A stretch of DNA of 60,000 nucleotides from Tubulanus polymorphus (Eukaryota > Nemertea > Palaeonemertea > Tubulaniformes > Tubulanidae): NCBI RefSeq assembly GCF_964204645.1, contig NC_134032.1, forward strand, positions 3,996,916-4,056,915, written 5' to 3'. Made by a program: the position numbers and the translations under genes. How positions within the stretch are numbered: the first letter of the stretch is position 1; every line of letters begins with the position of its first letter. This document shows positions 22,701 through 34,317 of the stretch, in pieces. The notes under the pieces are model-generated. The model worked only from the letters and a program-made list of their open reading frames with translations. It searched no databases and was not told where the DNA came from.

Positions 22701-23184
22701 ATGATTAATCAAATACTATCAAATGAAACATATTTAATTACTGAACTAGTAGATACTTTTGATAATGGCGTTAAAAATCCTAAATTGTTCAATACAGTTT
22801 TGAATTTTAAAGGAACTTTAGATGAGAACATAATTAATATACTTCAAACCCCTTTCAATGAAAGAAATGATAATATAATACTTTCAAAAGATTACAATGA
22901 TTTGATTAACTTAAGAATTGAAAAAAGACAATTATATTATTTCAATTTTGATAATAAACAAATTATCTACAATGAAAATTCATCAAATATTGGAATTCAA
23001 TGTGAATTAGATAATGAAAAATCATATAAAGATATTGCAGTTCAATGTAATTTAGATGATGAATTTAGAAAATTCAATCCTAATGAAAAAGTGCATTGTT
23101 ATTGCGGAGGTAAATATTTAAAATCACATAAATCAATTAAAGCATTATGAAACAATTAAACATAAAAACTGGCGTAAAGAGTAA
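22701..23184 (+). pseudogene. AT-rich virus-like protein ending in a zinc-finger-like motif, frameshifted
   Basis: I place the start at ATG 22701, two bases after the preceding stop, rather than at the upstream non-ATG extension. The frame runs through an acidic, Asn-rich protein to a cysteine motif, C-Y-C-G-G-K-Y, near 23096-23116. The open frame closes at 23148-23150. The next frame supplies K-H-Y-E-T-I-K-H and ends at TAA 23182-23184, which completes a C-x-C...H-x5-H pattern. A single-base indel near 23133-23142 therefore truncates the finger. Such terminal fingers are, from memory, common in Polinton-like viral genes of animals. Function unknown. Confidence 0.5.
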
Positions 23185-23239
23185 CAATTCTACGTTATAA
23201 TTATTGAGTTAAATGATTTAAATATCTAATAGACTGTTA

Positions 23240-24330
23240 AAATGATAAATTGTTTGACAGTTGAAATGATAAATTGTTTGGCAGTTGAAATGATAAATTG
23301 TTTGACAGTTGAAATGATAAATTGTTTGACAGTTGAAATGATAAATCGTTTGACAGTTGAAATGATAAATTGTTAGACAGTTGAAATGATAAATTGTTTG
23401 ACAGTTGAAATGATAAATTGTTCGACTGTTGAAATGATAAGACAGTTGAAATGTTAAATTGTTTAACAGTTGAAATGATAAATTGTTTGACAGTTGAAAT
23501 GATAAATTGTTTGACAGTTGAAATGATAAATTGTTTGACAGTTGAAATGATAAATTGTTTGACAGTTGAAATGATAAATTGTTTGACAGTTGAAATGATA
23601 AATTGTTTGACAGTTGAAATGATAAATTGTTTGACAGTTGAAATGATAAATTGTTGGACAGTTGAAATGATAAATTGTTCGACTGTTGAAATGATAAATT
23701 GTTTGACAGTTGAAATGATAAATTGTTTGACAGTTGAAATGATAAATTGTTCGTCTGTTGAAATGATAAATTGTTCGACTGTTGAAATGATAAATTGTTC
23801 GACTGTTGAAATGATAAATTGTTTGACAGTTGAAATGATAAATTGTTTGACAGTTGAAATGATAAATTGTTCGATAGTTGAAATGATAAATTGTTCGACT
23901 GTTGAAATGATAAGACAGTTGAAATGATAAATTGTTTGACAGTTGAAATGATAAATTGTTTGACAGTTGAAATGATAAATTGTTTGGCAGTTGAAATGAT
24001 AAATTGTTTGACAGTTGAAATGATAAATTGTTTGGCAGTTGAAATGATAAATTGTTTGACAGTTGAAATGATGAATTGTTTGGCAGTTGAAATGATAAAT
24101 TGTTTGACAGTTGAAATGATAAATTGTTTGACAGTTGAAATGATAAATTGTTTGGCAGTTGAAATGATAAATTGTTTGGCAGTTGATATGATAAATTGTT
24201 TGACAGTTGATATGATAAATTGTTTAACAGTTAATATGATAAATTGTTTGACAGTTGAAATGATAAATTGTTTGACAGTTGAAATGATAAATTGTTTGAC
24301 AGTTGAAATGATAAATTGTTTGGCTGTAAA
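23240..24330 (+). repeat. 24-bp minisatellite, about 45 copies
   Basis: The unit is aaattgtttgacagttgaaatgat-type sequence, 24 bases, so a frame stays open across units (it reads M-I-N-C-L-T-V-E repeatedly). Variants (tcgactg, tggcagt) are clustered. Two units have lost the same 7 bases, near 23441 and 23914, 473 bases apart, which equals 20 units minus 7. That suggests block duplication. Confidence 0.97.
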
Positions 24331-24446
24331 TTTAATTGTTATTTGATTTAATCATTTAAAAGTTTAATATTTTTAAAATGATTATAAAATATTTAATTAA
24401 AAACTAGCAAATATTTTATGAACTGTTTAATGTTTCTCTTAAATAA

Positions 24447-24665
24447 ATGGATGGTTTCATCCCAGCTGGGAAAAGTGATTTGAAACATTATTTAGTAGCA
24501 GGAGGAATAATATTTGCTGCGCTTTTCTTTTATTATGAAAATATCAGTAAGGATTTGATTAATGAAAATATAAAATTGAGAAAGAAATTAAAGAAGTTAA
24601 ATGGAAACAACCACAGAAAAAATGACAATAAAAAAGTTAATGATTTAAATGATTTGGAGGATTAA
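24447..24665 (+). CDS. Small membrane protein of AT-rich virus-like element
   Basis: A 72-residue frame from ATG 24447. It has one membrane helix (about residues 15-28, V-A-G-G-I-I-F-A-A-L-F-F) followed by a Lys/Asn-rich charged tail that is probably coiled coil (I-K-L-R-K-K-L-K-K-L). AT-rich codon use matches the genes at 22534-23184, so I group them in one element. No family named. Confidence 0.4.
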   Translation: MDGFIPAGKSDLKHYLVAGGIIFAALFFYYENISKDLINENIKLRKKLKKLNGNNHRKNDNKKVNDLNDLED

Positions 24666-24711
24666 AACAGCATCTTTTGATTTAATTTATTCTATATATT
24701 TTGACTATAAA

Positions 24712-24852
24712 ATGAGTGAAAATAAGGTATTAGAAATATTACATCTAATATATAAAAATCAACAGAATATTAAATCAATTATTATGATTTCAGGTTTATT
24801 TTCATTCTCAGTTTATACTATAAAACAGTTGTTAGAATTCTATGATTGCTGA
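24712..24852 (+). CDS. Small hypothetical protein with one membrane helix
   Basis: ATG 24712 gives 46 residues. It has an amphipathic N-terminal half (L-E-I-L-H-L-I-Y-K-N) and a hydrophobic stretch (I-I-M-I-S-G-L-F-S-F-S-V). It follows the preceding frame closely and shares its composition. Support is limited to this. Confidence 0.3.
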   Translation: MSENKVLEILHLIYKNQQNIKSIIMISGLFSFSVYTIKQLLEFYDC

Positions 24853-24875
24853 AAAATTAGATACACTGAATCAGT

Positions 24876-25975
24876 TATTTCAGGAAGTTTTGAAGACGCT
24901 TCAATGTAATGTCTTGATATTTGGGTTTCACATGTATCTACCCTAGACACATCTTCAGCTCAAAAACTGGCCCTGTCAGAATCAAGATGGCCGACTGGCA
25001 GCCATTGTTGTTCGCCAAAATCAACACTTTTTACACATTTTTGAACTTTTTGAGGGAAATTTTGAAGATGCTTTGATCAATTACCTTGATCTTTCGGATA
25101 TATGTGAATGCTCCTGGGCCCATCAGCATAACTTTGCAGCATAAAATTGGGATACGGACTCAAGATGGCCGTCCTATGACCTTTTTTAGTGCCCAAAAAT
25201 GTCAATTTTGGCCCGAATTCTGAGTTTGCCATTTCTCATTGCAATTTGTGATGGGTATTCTTTGAAAAGGGATGTTTTATACCTTTGATACCTGAATTGT
25301 TAGATTGTTGAGCATTTGGAACCACTTCCCAAGTGGGCATGGTGTCCCTGGACCCCTAGTTCTAATAACTCAGATCAAGAGTGACTCTCCCGTTTATTAG
25401 GAAACACACGCAACTAGTGGAATAGGTTTGATTTACACACATGTTGCAGGTATCAATTGTTTATCACTGTAGAATTTGTAATCCATAAAAGCCAAAATCA
25501 ACATCAGCCGGAAACCCAGACCAAATCAATTCATAATTTATTGATTGAATCTACACTACAATATATGTATTTATTCAAATATTTCAATAAAAACATTAAC
25601 TTCTTAAATCTAATCTATTCTAAATCATAATACGTTCTTATCTGTGAATTCACTCAATCTATCGGCTCAGCAGGTGCTTAAGATGAGTTCTTAATAGGAC
25701 AGATCCATTTTCAAGGATGGTGATAATACAGTATCATGATGTTTGAATGCCAAAATAAGTGCCTGGTCAAATATATTAATATTTGTGATTGTACGTCCAC
25801 GTATGTTCGGTTTCAAGGCTAAATCATATTTGACGTTTACACCGTGGTTGCATATTAGGTTCGAATCTGTCAATGCATTTTATTCTATGTATCGATATTT
25901 CAATTTACTACAATTCCCATCATTCTGAATGGCTTTACAGAAAACCCGTCATCGCTGCTTTGCAGCTATATTGAA
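24876..25975 (+). repeat. Families A and B again: deleted A copy (24876-25365) joined to right half of B (25366-25975)
   Basis: The A copy lacks the interior corresponding to about 15560-16105. Its right end, ggacccctag, adjoins B at a different B position from the 16162/16163 junction. The two junctions therefore mark two independent events. B ends in acagaaaacccgtcatcgct. No coding content. Confidence 0.8.
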
Positions 25976-26089
25976 ATTTGTTTTTGATGATACCATTTTT
26001 GCTTGATTCTCGACCTCATTACCAATTCATCATCGGGGTCAAGGTTAACTAAATCCTTAACACTATATTTGTTTTAAACATTTAACCAG

Positions 26090-26365
26090 TTCCTTTTGGT
26101 TGAATTTGATCCAGCTTCACAGTTGACCTCAGTGTAAGCTTTCGTTGATAATAAACCCTGTTCCACAGTTGCGTGGATTGGGTTTTTCGTAGGGTGTCTG
26201 TTGAATTTGTCTCTTGATCCAGTTCCACGGTACTGTGGGTTTTATCCGACTTGGAAGCCAGTTTTTACAGTCGTGTGGATTTAATTTGATTTAAGATCCA
26301 TTTCCACTGCTGTTTTGATTTAATTATATTCTGAACCGGCCAGTTCCACAGTTTTGTGGTTTTCA
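26090..26365 (+). repeat. Degenerate minisatellite of ccagttccacagttgtgtgg type
   Basis: Five to six diverged units spaced about 40-65 bases, near 26092, 26155, 26218, 26262, 26305 and 26338. Several contain the small inverted repeat ccacag...tgtgg. Confidence 0.6.
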
Positions 26366-26959
26366 TACGACGTGGTAGAAAACGATCAATTGTTAACTAC
26401 ATAACACAGGGTCTTGAATATCGATGAAATATATCAGACGAAATCGTTTCGTATTTCACCCGTTCCCACTCCGGATTCAAGTAGTAAAACACACACGACA
26501 AGCTGATCGAAAATTAAAGAGAAAAGTAAATAGTGTATGAAATATCCAAAGTGTAAAAGTCACAAATGAATTTTCTACATAAGGATCCTATATCAAATGC
26601 AGCGACCAAACTTAGACCCGAAGGCAAAACTGTAAGTAGATATGTAGAAACATGCGTACAGCGAAATTGTTAAATAGCGTCTAATAAAGTAGCATATTCT
26701 AAGTATTTCTAGATTTTGATGTAAGCAGCGTAAAATTAATAACTGATTGATCTTACATGTTAACCAGAAATGCAGATAAACCGTTATGGATGCTTTGCAT
26801 TATATATATTACAAAAATCTTCCTGATACAGCATTATTTCAAACCTATGACAAAAAGGTTTATTCACAGACCCTATTGAAATCTGTCGAATAATCAGAAT
26901 TTGAAATTTACCAAAAGGCCGAATTGGTAATATAATGAATTCATATTCTAGACGACGAA
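26366..26959. other. No gene recognised
   Basis: AT-rich intergenic sequence without a supported feature. Confidence 0.5.
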
Positions 26960-27032
26960 ATGCTTGCTTATTTGACGCATCGTATGATTGCTATTGTAAC
27001 GGTTGTGGTCAGTACTGTGTCATTTTCAAAAG
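26960..27032 (+). CDS. Candidate signal-peptide exon
   Basis: ATG 26960 opens a short frame that reads like a secretory signal (R-M-I-A-I-V-T-V-V-V-S-T-V-S-F-S). It runs to a good splice donor, aaaag|gtgagg, with GT at 27033. No partner exon was identified, so this may be chance. Confidence 0.22.
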
Positions 27033-27299
27033 GTGAGGAACTACTTAGAAAATAATGCACAATTTCATGGGACGTCAAATACGTACAGCATGGATTTAAA
27101 TAAAGTACCGGTAGCAGGTATCAGGAAATATTTTGTAGAAGTTAATCGATTGAACGGACTCATTTGATGAATTGCACTCTACGGGTAATATTACATACAT
27201 ATATTCTGGAAAGAAAATTCATTTGATTGACGTGAAATATTTTTCTTATATACATATTTCCTTAATTCGTGTATATTTGTGCTTTCCTTAAATGGTCGA

Positions 27300-27645
27300 A
27301 ACTAACATTGGGGTACCCGCAGTACTACTGTGGCAATCGAGGATTCCACCCATGGCAGGCGAGGATCCGCCAGGTTTGCTAGTAGATAGTAGGTCATCCG
27401 CGTTCAATTTCCCTCTACATTTCAATTAAATCTGAATGAAGATTTCCCTTAATATGAATCAATTATTTATGGAAACTATATCCACATCTGATTAGAAGAA
27501 TGAAAGTATTTGATAATTGATGAGTCCGGTGATAATATATGGATTGAGGTGTCTAAAATCCAGTTTAAGGTGTATTAAAAATGAACTAATCTTGACAACG
27601 AGCAACCTACTGCTCGTCACTCCATCTAATGGGATAGCTGATTTT
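27300..27645. repeat. Non-coding duplicate of the flank of the secreted-protein locus
   Basis: The stretch gtggcaatcgaggattccac ... ggcaggcgaggat ... caatttccctctacatt resembles 31660-31760. The stretch near 27530-27640 (gataatatatgg, ctgctcgtcac, gggatagctg) resembles 28600-28700. These are truncated copies of the downstream flank of the two minus-strand genes at 28741-29054 and 30256-32298. Confidence 0.6.
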
Positions 27646-28740
27646 GCGGTTACCCCATTGACTAGCATCCCCATCGTTGGTCCTTTGTCCAACTATCTCT
27701 TACATTCAAGTAAAACCGGTTTTCACTTCATAATTTTACTTTCAATTAAGTACTTTTTTCAATAACAGGTTGCTTACTGAGAGGATCCTGTGGCGCTGGT
27801 TCCGAGTGTAAAATGTAAATTTGGAAATTGTTACTAATCGTTGATAAGGGATATACGTACTTGTGGTGGATTGGGAGATATGCGTACGATCATGAAACTG
27901 AACAACGGTATCAAAGGTTACTTAAGAAAATGTTCCAATCGAATTTATATTTGTAACCGAGTCGGTAGATCTCCTGATATAATTGAAATCAATGAAACTG
28001 CGAGTAAATAAACCAATGATCGATACACTGTTAAACATTTATCGGTGAAGATATCAAAGTATTTAGGATGCGCTGTTCCACGTTTTACAAAATGTTTAAA
28101 TCTCTGATCAGAAAACATGAGGTAGCGCCGGGTCTTAAGTGTTTTTTTAATAACTTACCAAGAAATCCCTTTTGTGTACTGTTGTTTAATCCCTTCGCAG
28201 AAGAACCGGCAAAGATTTGTCGGCACACGCCGGGTCTTCTCCGAATTATTCTTCACTAACATGGCATACTTGCCATATTTGTTACCCATTTAGTTATTAA
28301 CTCTTCACCCACGGTGGGGCGAACCCTGAAGACGTGGTAGCCCCTTATGGATCACGAAATATTGAGTTTACTGGACATGGTACTTGTAGATCCTTTCAGT
28401 TTCACGGAGTGTATTAAAATGACAGGTCATTAATACCGGTACCAGTGGCGTTGTATGTACGTTACATGATGTTTTTACATGTACACAGTATGGCGCGAGT
28501 CAATGAAAAGTGATACGTTCATGCGGCAGCGATATACCATACTCAAATAGATCTCTATTATTGGAAGACTGCAGACAATACCAGCCAATGTGAGATCCTG
28601 TGATAATGTATGGATACGAAAGTCAAAAATTAATCCAATTCAAGTTCATTATTTTGATAACGGACGAAGGCCACTGCTTGTCACGCCATCTGTTGGGATA
28701 GCTGTAACTTATTCGATATTTAGTATTTAAATGAACCTAC
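27646..28740. other. No gene recognised; flank of the 28741-29054 paralogue
   Basis: A second exon for the paralogue at 28741-29054 would be expected here on the minus strand. Nothing like the 30256-30618 exon was seen. Confidence 0.45.
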
Positions 28741-29054
28741 CTTGTAGTACTCGGTTTTGCCATTGGTGGTGCTGCACGCGTAGACGATGGTGACGTCATA
28801 CAGATAACAATGTCCTCCGTTGAACGAGATGGCTGTACATTTCTGATCATTCATACAATCAGCTCCGCATTTACATTTCTGTTCGCGATCACGTGGTTTT
28901 TTCGCCCAGTTTTGTGAGATTTTCTCGCTTCGTTTGTCGCCTCTCAAACATTCTGGCAGTCGAGTGAATTGTTTGTGAAGCGGAACTCGGTTAAAACCTC
29001 ATAGGTGACGACGAAACAGAAAACACCGACCAGTAAAATGTTGATTGAGTTCAT
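28741..29054 (-). pseudogene. First exon of secreted PAN/apple-like protein, damaged paralogue
   Basis: ATG 29054-29052 opens a signal peptide (N-I-L-L-V-G-V-F-C-F-V-V) that soon runs into a stop. Relative to the sister copy at 31971-32298 there is a 2-base difference after E-F-R, so the rest is read in another frame (28947 onward). That part contains a Cys cluster and S-F-N-G-G-H-C-Y-L-Y-D-V, typical of a PAN/apple-like fold. It ends at a donor, tactacaag|gtaggt, at 28741/28740. Upstream, the CCAAT and TATA-like strings seen in the sister copy have decayed. No second exon was found. Probably a pseudogene. Confidence 0.55.
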
Positions 29055-29389
29055 GATCGTGTTTGATGAAATTCTCATGAATGTGGCGGCTGACACAAAC
29101 TACTGATAGTATGTATTCATAAAAACTGGACTCGCCTCTGAAGATCTGATGGTTTTTTAACAGATCATGTCATATATGAATAAAAATTTCATTGGCTTTT
29201 TCATAAAATATTCAACACTACCCAAATGCATCTCTATGAATGAGTGAATGAATGAATGCTTTATTCTCTAATTACAAATAATTAATATACACACATAAAT
29301 ACAATTTGAGAAAAGGACATCTCCAAGCCGGGGGCTGTACCATAAGGGGAGATGCCCTGTAACTATTATATGATAATGAATACTATAAT
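29055..29389. other. Decayed promoter region shared with the sister gene
   Basis: The stretch 29070-29240 is clearly homologous to 32300-32480 (upstream of the sister copy) but has lost ccaat (now ccatc) and the tatataa string. Confidence 0.5.
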
Positions 29390-29538
29390 AATGAAGTAAT
29401 GATAATAATGATAACAATGATGATGATGATGATGATGACGACGACGACGACGATAATGATAATGACAATCATAATGATAATAACAATAATAATGGCAATG
29501 GCAATGGCTATGGCAATGGCAATGGCAATAATAATAAT

Positions 29539-29577
<39 letters not shown>

Positions 29578-30050
29578 TATAATAATAATTATAATAATAA
29601 TTATAATAATAATTATTATAATAATTATAATAATAATTATAATGATTATAATGATTATAATGATTATAATGATTATAATGATTATAATGATTATAATGAT
29701 TATAATGATTATAATGATTATAATGATTATAATGATTATAATGATTATAATGATTATAATGATCATAATGATCATAATGATCATAATGATCATAATGATT
29801 ATAATGATTATAATGATTATAATGATTATAATGATTATTATGATTATAATGATTATAATGATTATATAATAATAATTATAATCATTATAATCATTATAAT
29901 CATTATAATAATTAAAATAATTATAATATCGATAATAACGATAATAACGATAATAACGATTATAATATTAATAATAATTGATAATATTAATAAAATTGAT
30001 AATAATTATACTTATTATAATAATTATAATTTTAGTTATAATACATAAGT
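29390..30050. repeat. Simple-sequence block: (AAT)n, (GAT)n, (GGCAAT)n and a 9-bp ataatgatt array
   Basis: Starts with gat/gac triplets and a caatgg hexamer run. It passes through aat-rich sequence, then about 20 units of the 9-mer ataatgatt (29640-29860), and ends with ataacg and aataatt blocks. The all-Ile/Met open frames on both strands here are artefacts. Confidence 0.97.
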
Positions 30051-30255
30051 TCTGAAGTGCTTTTTGATGTTCTTCATTTACTTCGAGTTAGTTAATACCA
30101 AACTTTTAATGTAAGGTTATCCACAGTGCCATAATTGGTATGTGACAAATGGCGGAAAATTGGATAACCAACCTTCGTTTGGTATATCGGCGCCTTAAAA
30201 ATTTGATGGATTGACATGCGCGCATCGTTAACGTACAAATCGCCGTTTGTGCATC

Positions 30256-32298
30256 TCAGTGAAACCCATTCCCCTTGCCGAATAAACTATCATCGATTCG
30301 ATACTTTAGTATCTTTTTCTCCGGAAATTGCCCACACTCAACTTTACGTCCACTGTGATACAACAGCAAGTATTTCTTCATGTTAACCGATCCGGCACCA
30401 ATTCCACCGACTAATAGAGAAATCGAATAGCTTTTTATCTTCATGGGTTTCTCTCTGTCTCCAAAATACAATTTCAGATATTTAATCGGCGAGTTTACAG
30501 GTAGGCTGTTATTAGCACCTTCGACCAGTGTGAGTTTCACCTTGTTCCCTTTTTCATGATCATACGCCGTCATATTGGCTCCCTCTCCGTACACGATTCC
30601 ACGTTCAGTATCGACTTTCTCTCAAAATCGAAGAAATAACAAAGTTTGCGCAGATTTGGTCACACGACTTCATCAGCTGAAATAAGAACATATACCGCGC
30701 ATCAGTTTGAGATGTTATAAATGCGGTTCAGTGAACTAGTGGTTTGTACGGTGTGGCTGATCAGGACAATCGTGTACAATTCCACAATTCCTGCTAAGCA
30801 TATGGGGACACCAGAACGCTCGCTAAAACAAAAGAAAACGCCGAATCTTTCTTAAATAGTCCGTTTAGGCGCGGCAAAACTAAGAACGTCCCGTTTTGGT
30901 AACAGTGTCGTCTTGAGATATCATAAAAGCGCCTTGGCCGACTGGTTTGAGGTATCCCCTTTCCAGATTTGTGGGTTAGAATCATGCATAGTTTACGGCA
31001 GATTTCGTGTGTAATTCATCCCCTTTGATTACCGCGATAACCAGATGCAAATATTATAGGCGAATAACTTACTGTTTTTGCTACACATGGATTTACTGCT
31101 GCTGCTATGGCTGTGACTGCTGCTGCTGCTTCGGTTGCTGGGACTCGTATTGGGAGTGGTCGGTCCATCATCTCTCTTCTTAAACAAATGTTAATAATAA
31201 AACGTATTAATTCACGAAATCATTTTGCATTAAGAGACGGAAACGTAATATTTTATTGTTTTCATGTATTTACTTATCTATCTATTATCGTGACTTGTAC
31301 ATCACATATTAATACATAGATTTAGAACCCACCCCTAATTAAGACTTATAAGTCAATTTATACTAACTGATGTCATAATATCATGAAAAATAGACTTCCC
31401 TAAAGCGCAAGACTATAAAAAGTATATACCATACTGTAAAGACTGACGAGGACGGTACATTTCAGTTATAACAGTTCTATATCTCATCAACGAACTAACT
31501 CTTTGAATGACAACTTCAAAAACAAGAGTCCAAGTTTTTCTAAAAAACAAGAGTCCAAGCTACATTTGTTAGTTTCGAGTCCCGACCTCGCGCTATTCTG
31601 CATCCGATTTTAAACAAGTAAAATCGTTACGATAAACCACTTTAATTAGATACCCGCACCGCTACTGTCGCAATCGAGGATTCCACGTTTGGCAGGCGAG
31701 GATGCGCCAGGTGTCGCTTGTAGTTAGTTGGTCGCCAACGTTCAATTTCCTTCTACATTGCAATTAAATCCGAATGGACTTATCGCTGAAATGAATCGAT
31801 TATATGGATACAGGAGTCTAAAAATCCAGTTCAAAGTTTACTGTAACAGTTATAGAACTGGATCATTTCTTTTTGCCATAAAAGATTTTTAAAATTTTAA
31901 GAATGCATTCAGTAAATTGTTACTATGTCTACTGTAAATTACTCGATATTTAGTATTTGAATGAACCTACCTTGTAGTACTTGGTTATGCCGTTGATGGC
32001 ACTGCACGCGTAGTCGGTGTTTTACGTCATACAGGTAACAATGTCCTCCGTTGAACGACATGGCCGAACATTTCTGACAATTCATACAATCACGAGCGAA
32101 CTTGATGATGTTTTGAACATTTCTGTTTGCGATCACGTGGTTTGTTTTCGCCCAGTTTTGTAAGTTTATCTCGCGGTGTTTGTCGCCTATCAAACATTCT
32201 GGCAGTCGAGTGAATTGTTGAATACGGAACTCGGTTAAAACCTCATCAGCGACGACGGAACTGAAAACACCGACCAGTAAAATGTTGATCGCGTTCAT
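30256..32298 (-). pseudogene. Secreted PAN/apple-like protein gene, two exons, one frameshift
   Basis: Exon 1 is 32298-31971. ATG 32298-32296 opens a signal peptide (A-I-N-I-L-L-V-G-V-F-S-S-V-V-A-D). Then come a T-R-L-P-E-C region and a Cys-rich PAN-like core with C-M-N-C-Q-K-C and S-F-N-G-G-H-C-Y-L-Y-D-V. It ends at donor aag|gtaggt. Near 32013-32025 one extra base, relative to the paralogue, shifts the frame. Exon 2 probably is 30618-30256, after an acceptor gagag. It encodes about 120 residues with a beta-type pattern (K-V-K-L-T-L-V-E-G, Y-L-K-L-Y-F-G) and ends in TGA. The joining phase works only if the exon 1 frameshift is discounted. The protein would be extracellular; ligand and role are unknown. 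Confidence 0.5.
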
Positions 32299-32345
32299 GA
32301 TCTCGTCTGATGAAATTCTCAGTTGAATGCGGTGGATGACACCAA

Positions 32346-32406
32346 AATACTGATTATATATGCATTCCGAAATCTGGACCAACCTCTAAAAATCTGATTG
32401 GTTTTT
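32346..32406 (-). promoter_or_regulatory. CCAAT and TATA-like boxes of the secreted-protein gene
   Basis: Read on the minus strand, aaaaccaatcag (about 32405-32394) is followed by gcatatataatcag (about 32358-32345), which lies about 50 bases before ATG 32298. The spacing is consistent with a TATA-type promoter. Confidence 0.4.
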
Positions 32407-32410
32407 TAAC

Positions 32411-33106
32411 TAATCATGTCATATATGAATACAATTTTCATTGGCTTTTTCCCAAAGATTTTGACACTCCCCAAATGCATTTCTAGGACTGCGTAGGTAC
32501 GAAAGGCGCATGGTGTTTCAGTCTGATTGGTCCAACACATCTTCACAGCTCGTATTGTTCAAATTTCTGAAATCAAATTGCCTGAACATTTTGCCTAGAG
32601 CACCTAACTAAATCAATTAGTATAAAAATCGCTTGGAAAAAATGTATCCCTAAATAGAAAACATGAAGAAGAAGATACTGGACTGAACAATGCAGTAAAA
32701 TAAGTCTCTTCTTCTAACAATTATAATTTATAGTCGACTGTAATATAAACACATTCAACCAAACACCTGCACGCTTGTAGTTGTCTGAATTGAGAGATAG
32801 GGCTTTCATTTTGAATAGAGTTGATCTCACTGGGAGGCGACGTTTTGTTAAAGTGGATTTTCTGGTTCCCATATTCGGACCATACAGCCCAAACATTTTG
32901 AACATTACTGAATAATACAAAGTGGGCTTGTGTTCCGTTGACGAATTCCACTATCTAAAAACGAAGATTCTCTCTCTTATTTGAATTGTTTAACTTTATT
33001 GTAATTTTAATCTTCTGCTTTTCTCTGAAATAAATTAAAATCAAAACTAAAATATAGCTGCAAAGCAGCGATAACGGGTTTTCTGCACAGTCTTAGAATC
33101 CTGTTC
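32411..33106. other. No gene; contains a reverse-oriented repeat terminus at 33052-33095
   Basis: The string atatagctgcaaagcagcga followed by taacgggttttctgc is the family B / 2.24-kb repeat terminus on the minus strand. The remainder is AT-rich without a supported feature. Confidence 0.6.
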
Positions 33107-33365
33107 AACGGTGGATTTCGACAAAGCATTTGATAAGGCACAACATCAGCCATTACTAAACAGGCTATTAGGAAACAGTATCAATGATAGGTCGCCCAAA
33201 TGGCTCAGAAGTTATCTCTGAACGAAAACTTGTAGCCGAAATCAACGGAACGCCTCATCCTGGAATAAGTCGGTCTAACTAGTGGAGTCACGCAAGGTAG
33301 TATCCTAACCCGTCTTCTGTTTAATGTCCTGACAAATGACATACACAGTAATCCAATATATACCA
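33107..33365 (+). pseudogene. LINE reverse-transcriptase fragment
   Basis: Translated over two frame changes, this gives V-D-F-D-K-A-F-D (palm motif A), P-K-W-L-R-S-Y-L, then G-V-T-Q-G-S-I-L (motif B) and L-L-F-N-V-L-T-N-D-I. Motif C is absent. It contains stops and frameshifts and is a relic of a jockey/CR1-type element unrelated to the RT at 1901-4123. Confidence 0.7.
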
Positions 33366-33389
33366 GACCGAGTAAATTTCCAAAACAAA

Positions 33390-33930
33390 CTTAACACGCT
33401 GTTCGACCAAAAAACTTAACGTTCCGACAAGAAAATCTTGTTCGAGTGAAAACAATTCTGTTTGATCGAACAATACGCTTTTTGTTTGAACCAAAACTTT
33501 CTTCATTATGACATAAAAATGTATTCGAATGAAAAGCTTTGTTATTGTTGAAATGAAACACATTTTGTCCCTGCAAAAAAATTTGGTTGAGCGAAACCAA
33601 TTCTTTTCGAACGCATGTTTGAATGAAAAAAACAATTCTGTTCGATTGTCGAAATACTTAATACTTTTGGTTGAAAAAATTTTTTACAATATACTAGTTC
33701 GAATGAAAATCTTTTCGAACGAATGTTCAAATTAAAACGATTCTGTTCGATCGAGCAATTGTTCGAACGAAAAACCTTTCGTTTGGACAAAAAAAGTTTG
33801 TTCAACTTTGTTCTAACGATTTTTTCAAATTGGTTTAATCGAAAAGGATATCATTGGTTGGAATGAAATAAATTTTGTTCCGATGAAAGAATTTTCAAGC
33901 GAAAGGTCGTTTGAACGAAAAAAAAAGATA
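33390..33930. repeat. Degenerate repeat field built on ttcgaacgaaaa / ttctgttcgatcg
   Basis: Strings such as attctgttcgat, ttcgaacgaa and gaatgaaa recur every 40-60 bases with many changes and in both orientations. The overlapping Phe/Lys-rich open frames on both strands are products of this composition. Confidence 0.6.
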
Positions 33931-33959
33931 TTTCTGTGGCTCCGCAGTAACTTATCGCC

Positions 33960-34317
33960 GGACGTAGGTCAGCCTTGTGACGCGATGCGATCCTCGTGTT
34001 GCATCGCAAGTTTTGGTGCTAGTCGGTTGCGATACGATTGTCAGCGACTGTGTGCGACCAGTTTCTGCCAGTCGCAAGAGTGCGTCGTGTGTGCGACCAG
34101 TTTCTGCTAGTCGCAAGAGCGCGTCAGTCGGTTGTGACAGTCGTGTCGCGTCGCAGAAAGTAGAACACGTGCGACTCCTTGTGACTGGCGTTGCTGAAAG
34201 TCGCAACCCGTCGCAAGGGAGCGTAGGTCGATGAGTCGTTGCGAGAAAATCGTCGCTGGCGGTCGCAGTGATTGGCATCGCAGTGAGACACAAGCCGTCG
34301 CAAGGCCGACCTACGCC
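33960..34317. mobile_element. GTCGCA-rich MITE with ~22-bp TIRs
   Basis: The left end, gacgtaggtcagccttgtga, and the right end, gtcgcaaggccgacctacgc, are imperfect inverted repeats. The interior is GC-rich, with many gtcgca motifs and a tandem ~37-bp pair at 34046-34120. A partial sibling lies at 58917-59030. Target-site duplication was not found. Confidence 0.65.

Noticed and set aside
23240-24330. CRISPR-like array
   Set aside because: No spacers: units are contiguous 24-mers in a eukaryotic context.
23451-24346. Two long open frames repeating M-I-N-C-L-T-V-E
   Set aside because: They are the 24-bp minisatellite read in the one frame without stops; no start context or flanking coding signal supports a gene.
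29383-29869. Ile/Met-only open frames on both strands
   Set aside because: Pure AAT/ATT simple repeat.
33321-33805. Several overlapping Phe/Lys-rich frames
   Set aside because: Degenerate repeat composition; frames on both strands look alike and have no domain.
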